A stretch of 5,688 nt of DNA from Clostridiales bacterium UBA1248 (GTDB lineage: Bacteria; Bacillota; Clostridia; Oscillospirales; CAG-272). The stretch lies in the NCBI GenBank assembly GCA_002308615.1, contig DBWC01000137.1, positions 1 to 5,688 on the forward strand, read 5' to 3'. Positions 1 through 5,688 of the stretch are shown here, piece by piece. Both the position numbers and the translations under genes were made by a program. A model generated the notes under the pieces. The model did no database searches. It saw only the letters and a list, made by a program, of their open reading frames with translations, and was not told the origin of the DNA. Each line of letters starts with the position of its first letter. Within the stretch, counting starts at the first letter, position 1.

Positions 1-1
1 C

Positions 2-25
2 GGCGCACAGATCGAGCTCAAATAA
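2..25 (+). CDS. C-terminal end of an unidentified upstream gene (partial)
   Basis: The frame starting at base 2 reads GAQIELK and ends in TAA at 23-25, followed 13 bases later by a strong + strand terminator hairpin. That arrangement is what the tail of an upstream gene would look like. Seven codons are far too few to identify a product, and frames 1 and 3 stay open past the hairpin, so the frame choice rests only on the stop lying just before the terminator. Confidence 0.35.
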   Translation, partial: GAQIELK

Positions 26-38
26 TTATAATTATGAT

Positions 39-73
39 CAAAAACGGCAGCGGACGCTGCCGTTTTTGTTTTT
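39..73 (+). terminator. Rho-independent terminator of the upstream transcription unit
   Basis: Bases 39-51 pair perfectly with 56-68, giving a 13-bp stem around a GGAC tetraloop (52-55). The core is the GC-rich CGGCAGC/GCTGCCG, and the A5/T5 outer stem merges into a T-rich tract (TTTTTGTTTTT, 63-73). It separates the upstream gene from the his operon, so the operon needs its own promoter, which is found about 100 bases downstream. On the opposite strand the T tract would be only five bases and is interrupted, so the main direction is +. Confidence 0.92.
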
Positions 74-127
74 GCGCTTTTGTATGCGTCAATTTGCCCC
101 GGTTTTTGCACGGTATCCTCTTTTCTT

Positions 128-155
128 TTGTTAAACTACCATAAAAATTGTTAAA
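128..155. repeat. TTGTTAAA direct repeat, 20-bp period, upstream of the his promoter
   Basis: TTGTTAAA occurs exactly at 128-135 and again at 148-155. Each copy is followed after two bases by AC. The 20-bp step is close to two helical turns, so both copies would face the same side of the DNA. They sit in an AT-rich stretch (about 128-166) just upstream of the -35 box. It could be an activator or secondary repressor site, part of an UP-like element, or chance in AT-rich DNA. No gene or RNA structure is seen in 74-170. Confidence 0.4.
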
Positions 156-170
156 AAACGTTTATACCTC

Positions 171-199
171 TTGACTTTATCACTTTATTATGCTAAAAT
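171..199 (+). promoter_or_regulatory. Sigma-A type promoter of the his operon with extended -10
   Basis: TTGACT at 171-176 matches five of six bases of the -35 consensus. A spacer of exactly 17 bases leads to TAAAAT at 194-199, five of six of the -10 consensus. TG at 191-192, one base before it, makes an extended -10. Transcription should start near 205-207, leaving a leader of only about 25 bases before the hisR start codon. The AT-rich DNA just upstream (about 141-166) could act as an UP element. The only terminator seen nearby lies upstream, so this promoter probably serves all seven genes. Confidence 0.88.
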
Positions 200-205
200 G
201 CTAAA
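176..205. promoter_or_regulatory. Candidate HisR operator: imperfect palindrome with 8-bp stepped half-sites
   Basis: Centred between 190 and 191, 11 of 15 base pairs in 176-205 are symmetric. The central 20 bp (181-200, CACTTTA and TAAAATG flanking six bases) match at 7 of 10 pairs. Each side also holds a direct repeat: ACTTTAT at 174-180 and 182-188, and ATGCTAAA at 190-197 and 198-205, both with an 8-bp period. The site covers the spacer and -10 box, where bound protein would block RNA polymerase. TrpR-family HisR regulators are reported to bind 20-bp palindromes upstream of histidine genes, and E. coli TrpR can bind in tandem at 8-bp steps. Assignment to HisR is inference. Confidence 0.62.
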
Positions 206-214
206 CAGTTAAAG

Positions 215-220
215 AAAGGA
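215..220 (+). promoter_or_regulatory. Ribosome binding site of hisR
   Basis: AAAGGA lies 10 bases before the ATG at 231, slightly longer spacing than usual. An ATG at 221-223 abuts the site and is followed at once by TAA, so it cannot be the start. No other in-frame start lies nearby. Confidence 0.75.
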
Positions 221-230
221 ATGTAATATC

Positions 231-518
231 ATGCCAACAGACACGAATACGGGCGCTTTATATAACGCTGTCCTTAAGCTTGAAACGGCAGAAGAAGTCG
301 CCGCTTTTTTGGACGATCTCTGCACTATTCGTGAGATTCAGGATATGTCACAGCGTTTGCAGGTCGCGCTTTTGCTTCACGACGGCAAAAACTACGGCGA
401 AATATCGGAGCAAACAGGCGCGAGCTCCGCAACGATAAGCCGCGTAAACCGCTGCCTTCATTACGGCAAGAACGGTTACAAAAACGTTATAAAGAAACTG
501 GAGCAGGACAAAAAATGA
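231..518 (+). CDS. hisR: TrpR-family regulator YerC/HisR, probable repressor of the histidine operon
   Basis: This is a 95-residue DNA-binding protein of the YerC/YecD group of TrpR-related repressors, close to the family's usual length of about 100. The family signature is clear: LCTIREIQDMSQR around residues 30-42, then a helix-turn-helix at about 53-76 with recognition helix ASSATISRVNR (64-74), and the typical LHYGKNGY tail (76-83). It should act as a cytoplasmic dimer. Related proteins called HisR are reported to control histidine genes in Bacillota, so histidine is the likely co-repressor; that is inferred, not visible. It is the first gene of the operon, and its stop overlaps the hisZ start in ATGA (515-518). 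It lies just downstream of a palindromic site over the promoter, which fits autoregulation. The yerC symbol would be equally valid. Confidence 0.9.
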   Translation: MPTDTNTGALYNAVLKLETAEEVAAFLDDLCTIREIQDMSQRLQVALLLHDGKNYGEISEQTGASSATISRVNRCLHYGKNGYKNVIKKLEQDKK

Positions 519-1576
519 GCATATCAAAGCAAAACGTTATATCAGACGGGCTTATGGCGCTGTTCTCCGGCTGCGGATATACGCAGTATAAAATGAGCAA
601 ATTTGAGGAATACGAGCTTTACGCGGAAAACAAAGCTTTTCTGCCGTCAAAAAGCATTATAACTTTTACCGACACGGACGGCAGGCTTATGGCGCTGAAG
701 CCGGACGTTACTTTATCCATAATAAAGAATTTCCGCGACGAAAAAACGGAAAAGCTGTATTATAAAGAAAGCGTCTACAGAACGGACAGAAACACGCACA
801 CGTTTGCGGAGATAACGCAGGCGGGGATAGAATATATAGGCGAGGTCGGCACAGTGAGTTTATCCGAGGTCCTGACTGTAGCGCAATGCGCGCTTGACAA
901 GATATCTGATGAAAACGTGCTTGACGTATCGGATCTCGATCTATTGTCCGCCGTGCTTGACAGGCTCGGAGTCGACGCCGAGACGCGCGCAAAGCTGCTT
1001 TTCTGCATAGAACACAAAAACGTGCACGAAGCCGCCGCGATCTGCGACGGAGCGGGAGTGAGCGAGGAAAACAAAGCTCTGCTTTTGCAGATAATGACGC
1101 TCGATTTTGATCCCGATAAAGCGTGCGCGCTTCTCTGCTCGCTCGATCTCGGTGAAGACTGGAAAGAGAAAGCAAAAAAGTTTTACAACGTGTTGTCCGC
1201 GCTTGACAAAAGCAAGCTCCGCGTTGATTTCTCCGTTTTAAACGATACGAATTATTATAACGGACTTATATTCCGCGGGTATATATCGGGCGTGCCGTCA
1301 GCGGTTTTGTCCGGCGGTCAGTACGATATGCTTATGAGACGGCTCAGAAAAACGTCGTCAGCCGTAGGCTTCGCCGTGTATCTTGACAGGCTCGACGGTC
1401 TTTGCGGCAAAGCGGATACGCCGTATTACGACACAGTCATTTTATATAGTGACAAAACCGACGCGGCGTCTGTCTGCGATATTATAAAATACTCCGTATC
1501 CGCGGGCATGACCGTGAAAACTGCAAAAGAGACGCCGGACAGTATTAAATACGGCAAGCTCGTAGATCTGAGGTGA
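515..1576 (+). CDS. hisZ: ATP phosphoribosyltransferase regulatory subunit HisZ
   Basis: A 353-residue paralogue of histidyl-tRNA synthetase that has lost tRNA charging and instead forms a complex with short-form HisG, required for HisG activity and histidine feedback. The class II synthetase-like core is visible: ALKPDVTLSI (60-69, matching the RPE/RPD motif with Lys for Arg), YYKESVYRT (82-90), EITQAGIEYIG (99-109), then YYNGLIFRGY (247-256), LSGGQYD (265-271) and VGFAVYLDRL (284-293). No full anticodon-binding domain follows. About 50 residues after 304 form a short tail. At this length, next to hisG, HisZ is much more likely than HisS. The ATG at 515 is preceded by AGGA (505-508) and overlaps the hisR stop by 4 nt, suggesting translational coupling. 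The N-terminus is compact compared with HisRS. Confidence 0.93.
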   Translation: MSISKQNVISDGLMALFSGCGYTQYKMSKFEEYELYAENKAFLPSKSIITFTDTDGRLMALKPDVTLSIIKNFRDEKTEKLYYKESVYRTDRNTHTFAEITQAGIEYIGEVGTVSLSEVLTVAQCALDKISDENVLDVSDLDLLSAVLDRLGVDAETRAKLLFCIEHKNVHEAAAICDGAGVSEENKALLLQIMTLDFDPDKACALLCSLDLGEDWKEKAKKFYNVLSALDKSKLRVDFSVLNDTNYYNGLIFRGYISGVPSAVLSGGQYDMLMRRLRKTSSAVGFAVYLDRLDGLCGKADTPYYDTVILYSDKTDAASVCDIIKYSVSAGMTVKTAKETPDSIKYGKLVDLR

Positions 1577-1580
1577 CAAA

Positions 1581-2222
1581 ATGGATAACAGATTTCTTAA
1601 TATAGCGCTGCCGAAGGGCAGGCTCGGCGAAAAGGTCTATACGATGCTTGAATCCGCCGGCTTCGGCTGTCCCGGCGTTATGGACAACAGCAGAAAGCTC
1701 ATATTTGAAAACGTGGAAAACGGCGTCAGATATTTCTGGGTCAAGCCGTCGGACGTTGCGATATACGTTGAGCGCGGAGCCGCCGATTTAGGCGTATGCG
1801 GCAAGGATATCCTTCTTGAATACGAGCCGGACATATACGAGCTTCTCGATTTAGGCGTAGGCAAATGCAGGATGGCGGTCGCCGCGCCGAAGGGCTACGT
1901 TGACGAGCGGGAAAGAACACTGCGCGTCGCGACGAAATTCGTGAATATCGCAAAAGACCATTACAGAAAAGCCGGACGTCAGGTCGATATAATCAAATTA
2001 AACGGCTCGATAGAGCTTGCGCCGATTCTGGGGCTGTCCGATACGATAGTCGATATAGTGGAAACGGGCACGACGCTTAAAGAAAACGATCTTGAAGTGA
2101 TAGAAACGATTGTGCCGGTAAGCGCGCGGCTGATATGCAACAGACCCTCGTACAAATTCAACTCAACCGTTATAATGAAGCTCTGCGAGGCGTTATCCGA
2201 TATAAAGGAGAAAACAAAGTGA
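1581..2222 (+). CDS. hisG: ATP phosphoribosyltransferase catalytic subunit, short form
   Basis: It catalyses the first step of histidine synthesis, ATP + PRPP to phosphoribosyl-ATP + PPi, in the cytoplasm. The 213 residues fit the short form, which lacks the C-terminal regulatory domain of long HisG (about 290-300 residues) and depends on HisZ, encoded just upstream. Visible hallmarks are LNIALPKGRLGEKV (6-19), GVCGKDILLE (71-80), LNGSIELAP (140-148) and the PRPP-binding loop DTIVDIVETGTTLKEN (154-169). The start lies 4 nt after the hisZ stop; its Shine-Dalgarno GAGGTGA (1570-1576) contains that stop codon. By hand count, 12 of 17 Ile codons are ATA and 8 of 13 Arg codons are AGA/AGG, which sets the operon's baseline usage. 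Confidence 0.97.
   Translation: MDNRFLNIALPKGRLGEKVYTMLESAGFGCPGVMDNSRKLIFENVENGVRYFWVKPSDVAIYVERGAADLGVCGKDILLEYEPDIYELLDLGVGKCRMAVAAPKGYVDERERTLRVATKFVNIAKDHYRKAGRQVDIIKLNGSIELAPILGLSDTIVDIVETGTTLKENDLEVIETIVPVSARLICNRPSYKFNSTVIMKLCEALSDIKEKTK
2205..2210 (+). promoter_or_regulatory. Ribosome binding site that fixes the hisD start
   Basis: AAGGAG lies 8 bases upstream of GTG at 2219-2221, in frame with hisD. This supports GTG over the upstream in-frame ATG at 2135, which sits inside hisG. Confidence 0.88.
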
Positions 2223-3496
2223 TAAAGATATACGGACAAAACGAGATAAAAAGCGGCGAAGTTTTTATAAGAAACGTTCCGATGACGGACGTTTCATCCG
2301 CCGTATCCGATATAATAACCAACGTAAAAGCAAAAGGCGACGCGGCTCTGCTTGAATATACGAAAAGGTTTGACGGCGTACAGCTTTCGTCGCTCGCCGT
2401 GACTGAGGACGAGATAAACGAGGCGTTTACACAGACCGAGCCGGAATTTATAAGTATCTTGGAAAAAGCCGCCGCGAATATCAGAAAATTCCATGAAAAA
2501 CAGGTGCGGTCCGGCTATATGATAAGCGAGGGCAACGGCATAGTCATGGGTCAGCGCGTTATCCCGGTCGACCGCGCGGGAATTTACGTTCCGGGCGGCA
2601 CGGCGGCTTATCCGTCAACGGTTCTGATGGACGCGATACCGGCTAAATTAGCGGGCGTTGGTGAGATAATAATGGTGACGCCGCCGAAAAAGGACGGTAA
2701 GATACCGTCCGCTATACTCGCCGCAGCAAAGATCGCCGGAGTTGATAAAATTTTCAAAGCAGGCGGCGCGCAGGCGATAGCGGCTCTGGCGTACGGTACG
2801 GAAAGCGTGCCGAAGGTCGATAAGATCGTAGGTCCCGGCAACGCGTACGTCGCGGAGGCGAAACGCCAGGTCTACGGTCAGGTAAGCATAGACATGATAG
2901 CCGGGCCGTCCGAAATACTCATAATATCGGATGAAAACTCCGATCCGCGCGTGCTTGCCGCGGATATGCTCTCACAGGCGGAGCACGACAGGTCCGCGTC
3001 AGCCGTACTTATAACGACGTCGGCCACGCTTGCAAAAAAAGTTCAGGCACAGTTAGAAGTACAGCTTTCAAAGCTTACACGCGAGGATATAGCGAGAGCG
3101 TCGATAGACAACAACGGCAAGATAATAGTAGCGGAAAGCCTTGATGAAGCGGTCAGCACGTCAAACGAGCTTGCGCCCGAGCATCTTGAGCTGTGCGTAG
3201 ACGATCCGTTTGCGCTTCTGCCGAAGATACGCCACGCGGGATCGGTATTCATGGGCAGATACTGCCCCGAACCGCTCGGCGATTACATGGCGGGACCGAA
3301 CCACACGCTCCCCACAAGCGGGACGGCTAAGTTTTCAAGCCCGTTGTCCGTTGACGATTTCGTAAAGACGATGCAGTATTCGTATTTTACGGAAGACGCG
3401 CTTACGGAATACAAGGACGACGTGGCGTATTTTGCAAAAAAAGAAGGACTGACGGCGCACGCTGAAAGCGCGGTCATAAGAGATGAGATAAAATGA
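2219..3496 (+). CDS. hisD: Histidinol dehydrogenase
   Basis: This zinc- and NAD-dependent enzyme carries out the last two oxidations, L-histidinol to histidinal to L-histidine. Starting at GTG 2219 gives 425 residues, near the usual 425-435. The longer frame from ATG 2135 would add 28 residues that merely read hisG in another frame. The signature region runs from about 225 to 257 (DMIAGPSEILIISDENSD, then LSQAEHD). By comparison with the E. coli enzyme, the zinc ligands are Gln253, His256, Asp355 (GDYMAGPNH) and His414 (LTAHAE). The catalytic Glu-His pair is Glu321-His322 (APEHLE), and the nucleotide-binding region includes GPGNAYVAEAKR (205-216). All expected residues are present. GTG overlaps the hisG stop as GTGA, and the hisD stop overlaps the hisC start. 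Confidence 0.97.
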   Translation: MIKIYGQNEIKSGEVFIRNVPMTDVSSAVSDIITNVKAKGDAALLEYTKRFDGVQLSSLAVTEDEINEAFTQTEPEFISILEKAAANIRKFHEKQVRSGYMISEGNGIVMGQRVIPVDRAGIYVPGGTAAYPSTVLMDAIPAKLAGVGEIIMVTPPKKDGKIPSAILAAAKIAGVDKIFKAGGAQAIAALAYGTESVPKVDKIVGPGNAYVAEAKRQVYGQVSIDMIAGPSEILIISDENSDPRVLAADMLSQAEHDRSASAVLITTSATLAKKVQAQLEVQLSKLTREDIARASIDNNGKIIVAESLDEAVSTSNELAPEHLELCVDDPFALLPKIRHAGSVFMGRYCPEPLGDYMAGPNHTLPTSGTAKFSSPLSVDDFVKTMQYSYFTEDALTEYKDDVAYFAKKEGLTAHAESAVIRDEIK

Positions 3497-4554
3497 GTTT
3501 CATAAGCGAAAAATTCAGACGGCTGACGCCCTACACGCCGGGCGAGCAGCCGAAGGACAGAAAGTATATAAAGTTGAACACGAACGAGTCGCCTTATCCG
3601 CCGTCCGAGCATGCTTTGACGTACGCAGCGGAGGCGGCAAAGGAGCTTATGCTCTACTCCGATCCGCAATGCACAAAGCTGAGAGAAGCACTTGCCGACC
3701 GTTACGGCGTTGATAAAGACTGTATTATCTGCGGCAACGGCTCCGACGATATTTTGAATTTTGCGTTCTCAGCGTTTTGTGATGATAAAACCCCGGCGGT
3801 GTTTGCTGATATAACCTACGGATTTTATCCGGTATTTTCGGAATACAACCGCACTCCGTACAGGATAATCCCGTTAAAGGACGATTTTACTGTCTGCCCA
3901 AAAGAATATTATAACGCGGACGGCACGGTATTCATAGCAAACCCGAACGCCCCGACGGGCATAGCGTTAAAACGCTGTGAGATAGAAGAAATAATAAAAA
4001 ACAACCCCGATAACGTCGTTGTTATTGACGAGGCGTACGTGGATTTCGGTGCGGAATCATGCGTTCCGCTTGTTAAAAAATATAAAAACCTGCTTGTTAC
4101 AATGACGTTTTCAAAATCGCGCTCGCTCGCGGGCGCGCGTCTCGGTTTCGGTATAGCCGATAAGTCTATAATAAACGATCTTAACACGGTGCGGTATTCG
4201 ATCAATCCGTACAACGTCAATTTGATGACGTCGGCGGCGGGAATCGGCGCGCTTGAAGATCAGAAATATACGGACGAAAACTGCAAAAAGATAATAAAAA
4301 CGCGGCGGAAAACATCGGATTCACTTAAAAAACTCGGATTTTTCATAACAGATTCATGTGCGAATTTCCTTTTTGCAAAGCATGAGAGCTTTGGCGGCGA
4401 ATATATTTACGAACAGTTAAGAGAACGCGGTGTGCTCGTCCGTCATTTCAACGCGCCGCGTATAGCGGATTTCAACAGGATAACCGTGGGAAGCGAAGAA
4501 CAGATGGCGGCGCTGATAAAAGCGCTTGAAGATATTACCGGGAGGAAGATATGA
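3493..4554 (+). CDS. hisC: Histidinol-phosphate aminotransferase
   Basis: A PLP-dependent fold type I aminotransferase of 353 residues, the usual HisC length, converting imidazole acetol phosphate and glutamate to histidinol phosphate. Visible elements are LNTNESPYPP (28-37), GNGSDDIL (81-88), NPNAPTG (150-156), VIDEAYVDF (177-185, with Asp179 and Tyr182 contacting the cofactor), TFSKSRSLAGARLGF (205-219, with the PLP Schiff-base lysine at Lys208) and RITVG (329-333) with a substrate-carboxylate Arg. The ATG overlaps the hisD stop (ATGA, 3493-3496). Only a weak purine-rich stretch (about 3479-3488) precedes it, so initiation probably depends on ribosomes finishing hisD. Some HisC proteins also accept aromatic substrates; nothing here indicates that. 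Confidence 0.95.
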   Translation: MSFISEKFRRLTPYTPGEQPKDRKYIKLNTNESPYPPSEHALTYAAEAAKELMLYSDPQCTKLREALADRYGVDKDCIICGNGSDDILNFAFSAFCDDKTPAVFADITYGFYPVFSEYNRTPYRIIPLKDDFTVCPKEYYNADGTVFIANPNAPTGIALKRCEIEEIIKNNPDNVVVIDEAYVDFGAESCVPLVKKYKNLLVTMTFSKSRSLAGARLGFGIADKSIINDLNTVRYSINPYNVNLMTSAAGIGALEDQKYTDENCKKIIKTRRKTSDSLKKLGFFITDSCANFLFAKHESFGGEYIYEQLRERGVLVRHFNAPRIADFNRITVGSEEQMAALIKALEDITGRKI

Positions 4555-5138
4555 GAAATTCATATATACAGAGAAAGACCGCGGAAACGGACATAAAGCT
4601 TTCGCTTGAACTTGACGGCGGCGGAAGATCAAATATAGACACCGGCTGCGGGTTTTTGGACCATATGCTTACGCTTTTTGCAAGTCACGGCAGATTTGAT
4701 CTTGATATAAAATGCAAGGGCGATGTAAACGTCGACTATCACCACACGACCGAGGATATCGGCATAGCGCTCGGTCAGGCTTTTAAAGAAGCTCTCGGCG
4801 ACAAAAAAGGCATAACGCGCTACGGCTTTATGATACTGCCGATGGATGAGGCTCTCATTTTGTCAGCCGTTGATATTTCAGGCAGAACTTTTCTTAATTT
4901 CAACGCGGAATTCAATACGGAAAAGATAGGCGATTTTGACACGGAGCTTGTAAAGGAATTCTTTTATGGATTCGTAAGATCCGCCGAACTGACGCTTCAC
5001 ATCAGGATGTTTGAGGGTGAGAATTCGCATCATCTGGCGGAAGCCATATTCAAAGGCACGGCAAGAGCTTTGCGTCAGGCTGTAGGAATTGACGGATCGT
5101 TTAAAAACGAAATACCGTCCACGAAAGGAACGCTTTAA
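4551..5138 (+). CDS. hisB: Imidazoleglycerol-phosphate dehydratase
   Basis: This manganese-dependent dehydratase turns imidazole glycerol phosphate into imidazole acetol phosphate, the HisC substrate. At 195 residues it is the monofunctional form, without the N-terminal histidinol-phosphatase domain of the E. coli fusion, so a separate phosphatase is needed and is not in this window. The paired metal-binding motifs are visible: GCGFLDHML (32-40), DYHHTTEDIGIALG (62-75), HIRMFEGENSHHLAEAIFK (150-168), and the conserved end IPSTKGTL (188-195). GGAGG at 4541-4545 lies 5 bases before the ATG, which overlaps the hisC stop as ATGA. By hand count, 11 of 15 Ile codons are ATA, 8 of 10 Arg codons are AGA/AGG, and CTT is the leading Leu codon (10 of 19). 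Confidence 0.97.
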   Translation: MRNSYIQRKTAETDIKLSLELDGGGRSNIDTGCGFLDHMLTLFASHGRFDLDIKCKGDVNVDYHHTTEDIGIALGQAFKEALGDKKGITRYGFMILPMDEALILSAVDISGRTFLNFNAEFNTEKIGDFDTELVKEFFYGFVRSAELTLHIRMFEGENSHHLAEAIFKGTARALRQAVGIDGSFKNEIPSTKGTL

Positions 5139-5688
5139 TGGTCGCAATAATTGATTACGGCGTGGGAAATCTGTTTTCCCTGCGCTCGTCCTTGGACGCC
5201 GTGGGGGAAACCGCTGTTGTAACAAGCGACCTCCTTTCGGCGCGAAAAGCGGATCGGCTGATCCTGCCGGGCGTCGGCGCGTTTGCGCAGGCGGCGCGGA
5301 AACTGAAGGATTCCGGTTTGCACCGCGTTCTTTTTGACGCGGCGCAAGAGGGAAAACCGATCCTGGGCATTTGCCTGGGGATGCAGTTGTTGTTTGATAA
5401 AAGTTATGAGTACGGCGAGCATGAAGGACTGGGGCTGATCCCCGGCACGGTGCGCCCGATCGCGGACGTGATTCCGCCGAACCTCAAAATTCCGCACATG
5501 GGTTGGAACGCGCTGACGTTTCAGCGGCACCCTTTGTTTGATTCACTTACGACAGGCGACTGCGTCTATTTCGTACATTCGTTTTACGCCGATACGCCGT
5601 TTTGCATCGCCACGGCGGAATACGGCGTACCTCTGACCGCCGCCGCCGCGCGCGGCAGCGTCTTCGGATGCCAGTTCCACCCGGAGAA
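5138..5688 (+). CDS. hisH: Imidazole glycerol phosphate synthase, glutaminase subunit HisH (3' end beyond window)
   Basis: A class I glutamine amidotransferase that hydrolyses glutamine and passes ammonia to HisF, which makes imidazole glycerol phosphate and AICAR. 183 full codons are visible, with no stop before the window end; about 20 residues are probably missing. The start reads MVAIIDYGVGNLFSL, followed by PGVGAF (44-49), the nucleophile elbow LGICLGMQ with Cys79, IPHMGWN (118-124), YFVHSFY (144-150) and FHPE with His181 and Glu183 completing the triad. ATG overlaps the hisB stop by one base (TAATG); AAAGGA at 5124-5129 lies 8 bases upstream. Codon use differs sharply from the preceding genes: ATA 1 of 10 Ile, AGA/AGG 0 of 8 Arg, CTG 11 of 21 Leu. 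The protein appears intact, so the oddity is in origin, not function. Confidence 0.95.
   Translation, partial: MVAIIDYGVGNLFSLRSSLDAVGETAVVTSDLLSARKADRLILPGVGAFAQAARKLKDSGLHRVLFDAAQEGKPILGICLGMQLLFDKSYEYGEHEGLGLIPGTVRPIADVIPPNLKIPHMGWNALTFQRHPLFDSLTTGDCVYFVHSFYADTPFCIATAEYGVPLTAAAARGSVFGCQFHPE

Noticed and set aside
106..137. Possible second promoter with TTGCAC as -35
   Set aside because: No good -10 hexamer at 16-18 bases; the 171-199 promoter is far stronger and better placed.
154..165. Small palindrome AAACGTTT (156-163) just upstream of the -35 box
   Set aside because: Only 8 bp is perfect and symmetry fades quickly in both arms; common by chance in AT-rich sequence.
221..226. ATG-TAA start-stop directly after the AAAGGA site, a possible minimal leader ORF
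   Set aside because: The ATG touches the Shine-Dalgarno with zero spacing, so it is not usable by a ribosome bound there; likely chance.
708..1175. Long antisense open frame of 155 codons inside hisZ
   Set aside because: Arg- and Ser-rich, low-complexity translation with no recognisable motif and no plausible ribosome site; it lies fully opposite a well-supported gene. The other antisense frames (for example 3283-3669, 3909-4220, 4878-5225, 5135-5530) are shadows for the same reason.
1..5688. CRISPR arrays, insertion sequences, tRNA/rRNA genes, defence or phage genes
   Set aside because: No regularly spaced repeats, transposase motifs, terminal inverted repeats or tRNA-like arms were seen; nearly all of the window is accounted for by the his operon.

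Overview
The window carries the first seven genes of a histidine biosynthesis operon, all on the + strand, from what is most likely a member of Bacillota, class Clostridia. That placement rests on the gene order (regulator-hisZ-hisG-hisD-hisC-hisB-hisH), the short-form HisG paired with HisZ, a TrpR-like YerC/HisR regulator as first gene, a monofunctional HisB, strong Shine-Dalgarno sites, and heavy use of ATA (Ile) and AGA (Arg) codons. No genus can be named from the sequence alone.

Layout. Bases 1-25 look like the last codons of an upstream gene. A strong intrinsic terminator follows at 39-73. Bases 74-170 hold no gene: they are AT-rich, with a TTGTTAAA direct repeat 20 bp apart. A near-consensus promoter with an extended -10 (171-199) starts the operon. 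It is overlapped by a candidate operator made of an imperfect palindrome with half-sites repeated every 8 bp. Then come hisR/yerC (231-518), hisZ (515-1576), hisG (1581-2222), hisD (2219-3496, GTG start), hisC (3493-4554), hisB (4551-5138) and hisH (5138 to the window end, incomplete). Junctions are 4-nt overlaps, a 1-nt overlap or a 4-nt gap, so the genes are probably co-transcribed and translationally coupled.

How the genes work together. HisG with HisZ condenses ATP and PRPP in the first, committed step. HisH with HisF (not in the window) makes imidazole glycerol phosphate. HisB dehydrates it, HisC transaminates the product, and HisD oxidises histidinol to histidine. HisI/HisE, HisA, HisF and a histidinol-phosphatase are not present here; hisA, hisF, hisI and hisE would be expected just downstream. 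HisR probably represses the whole operon, itself included, when histidine is plentiful.

This is a recognisable pathway, not an unknown system. The points most worth a second look are the operator architecture, the absence of any T-box or attenuator leader, and an abrupt change in codon usage at the hisB/hisH boundary that suggests a mosaic operon or an assembly join.
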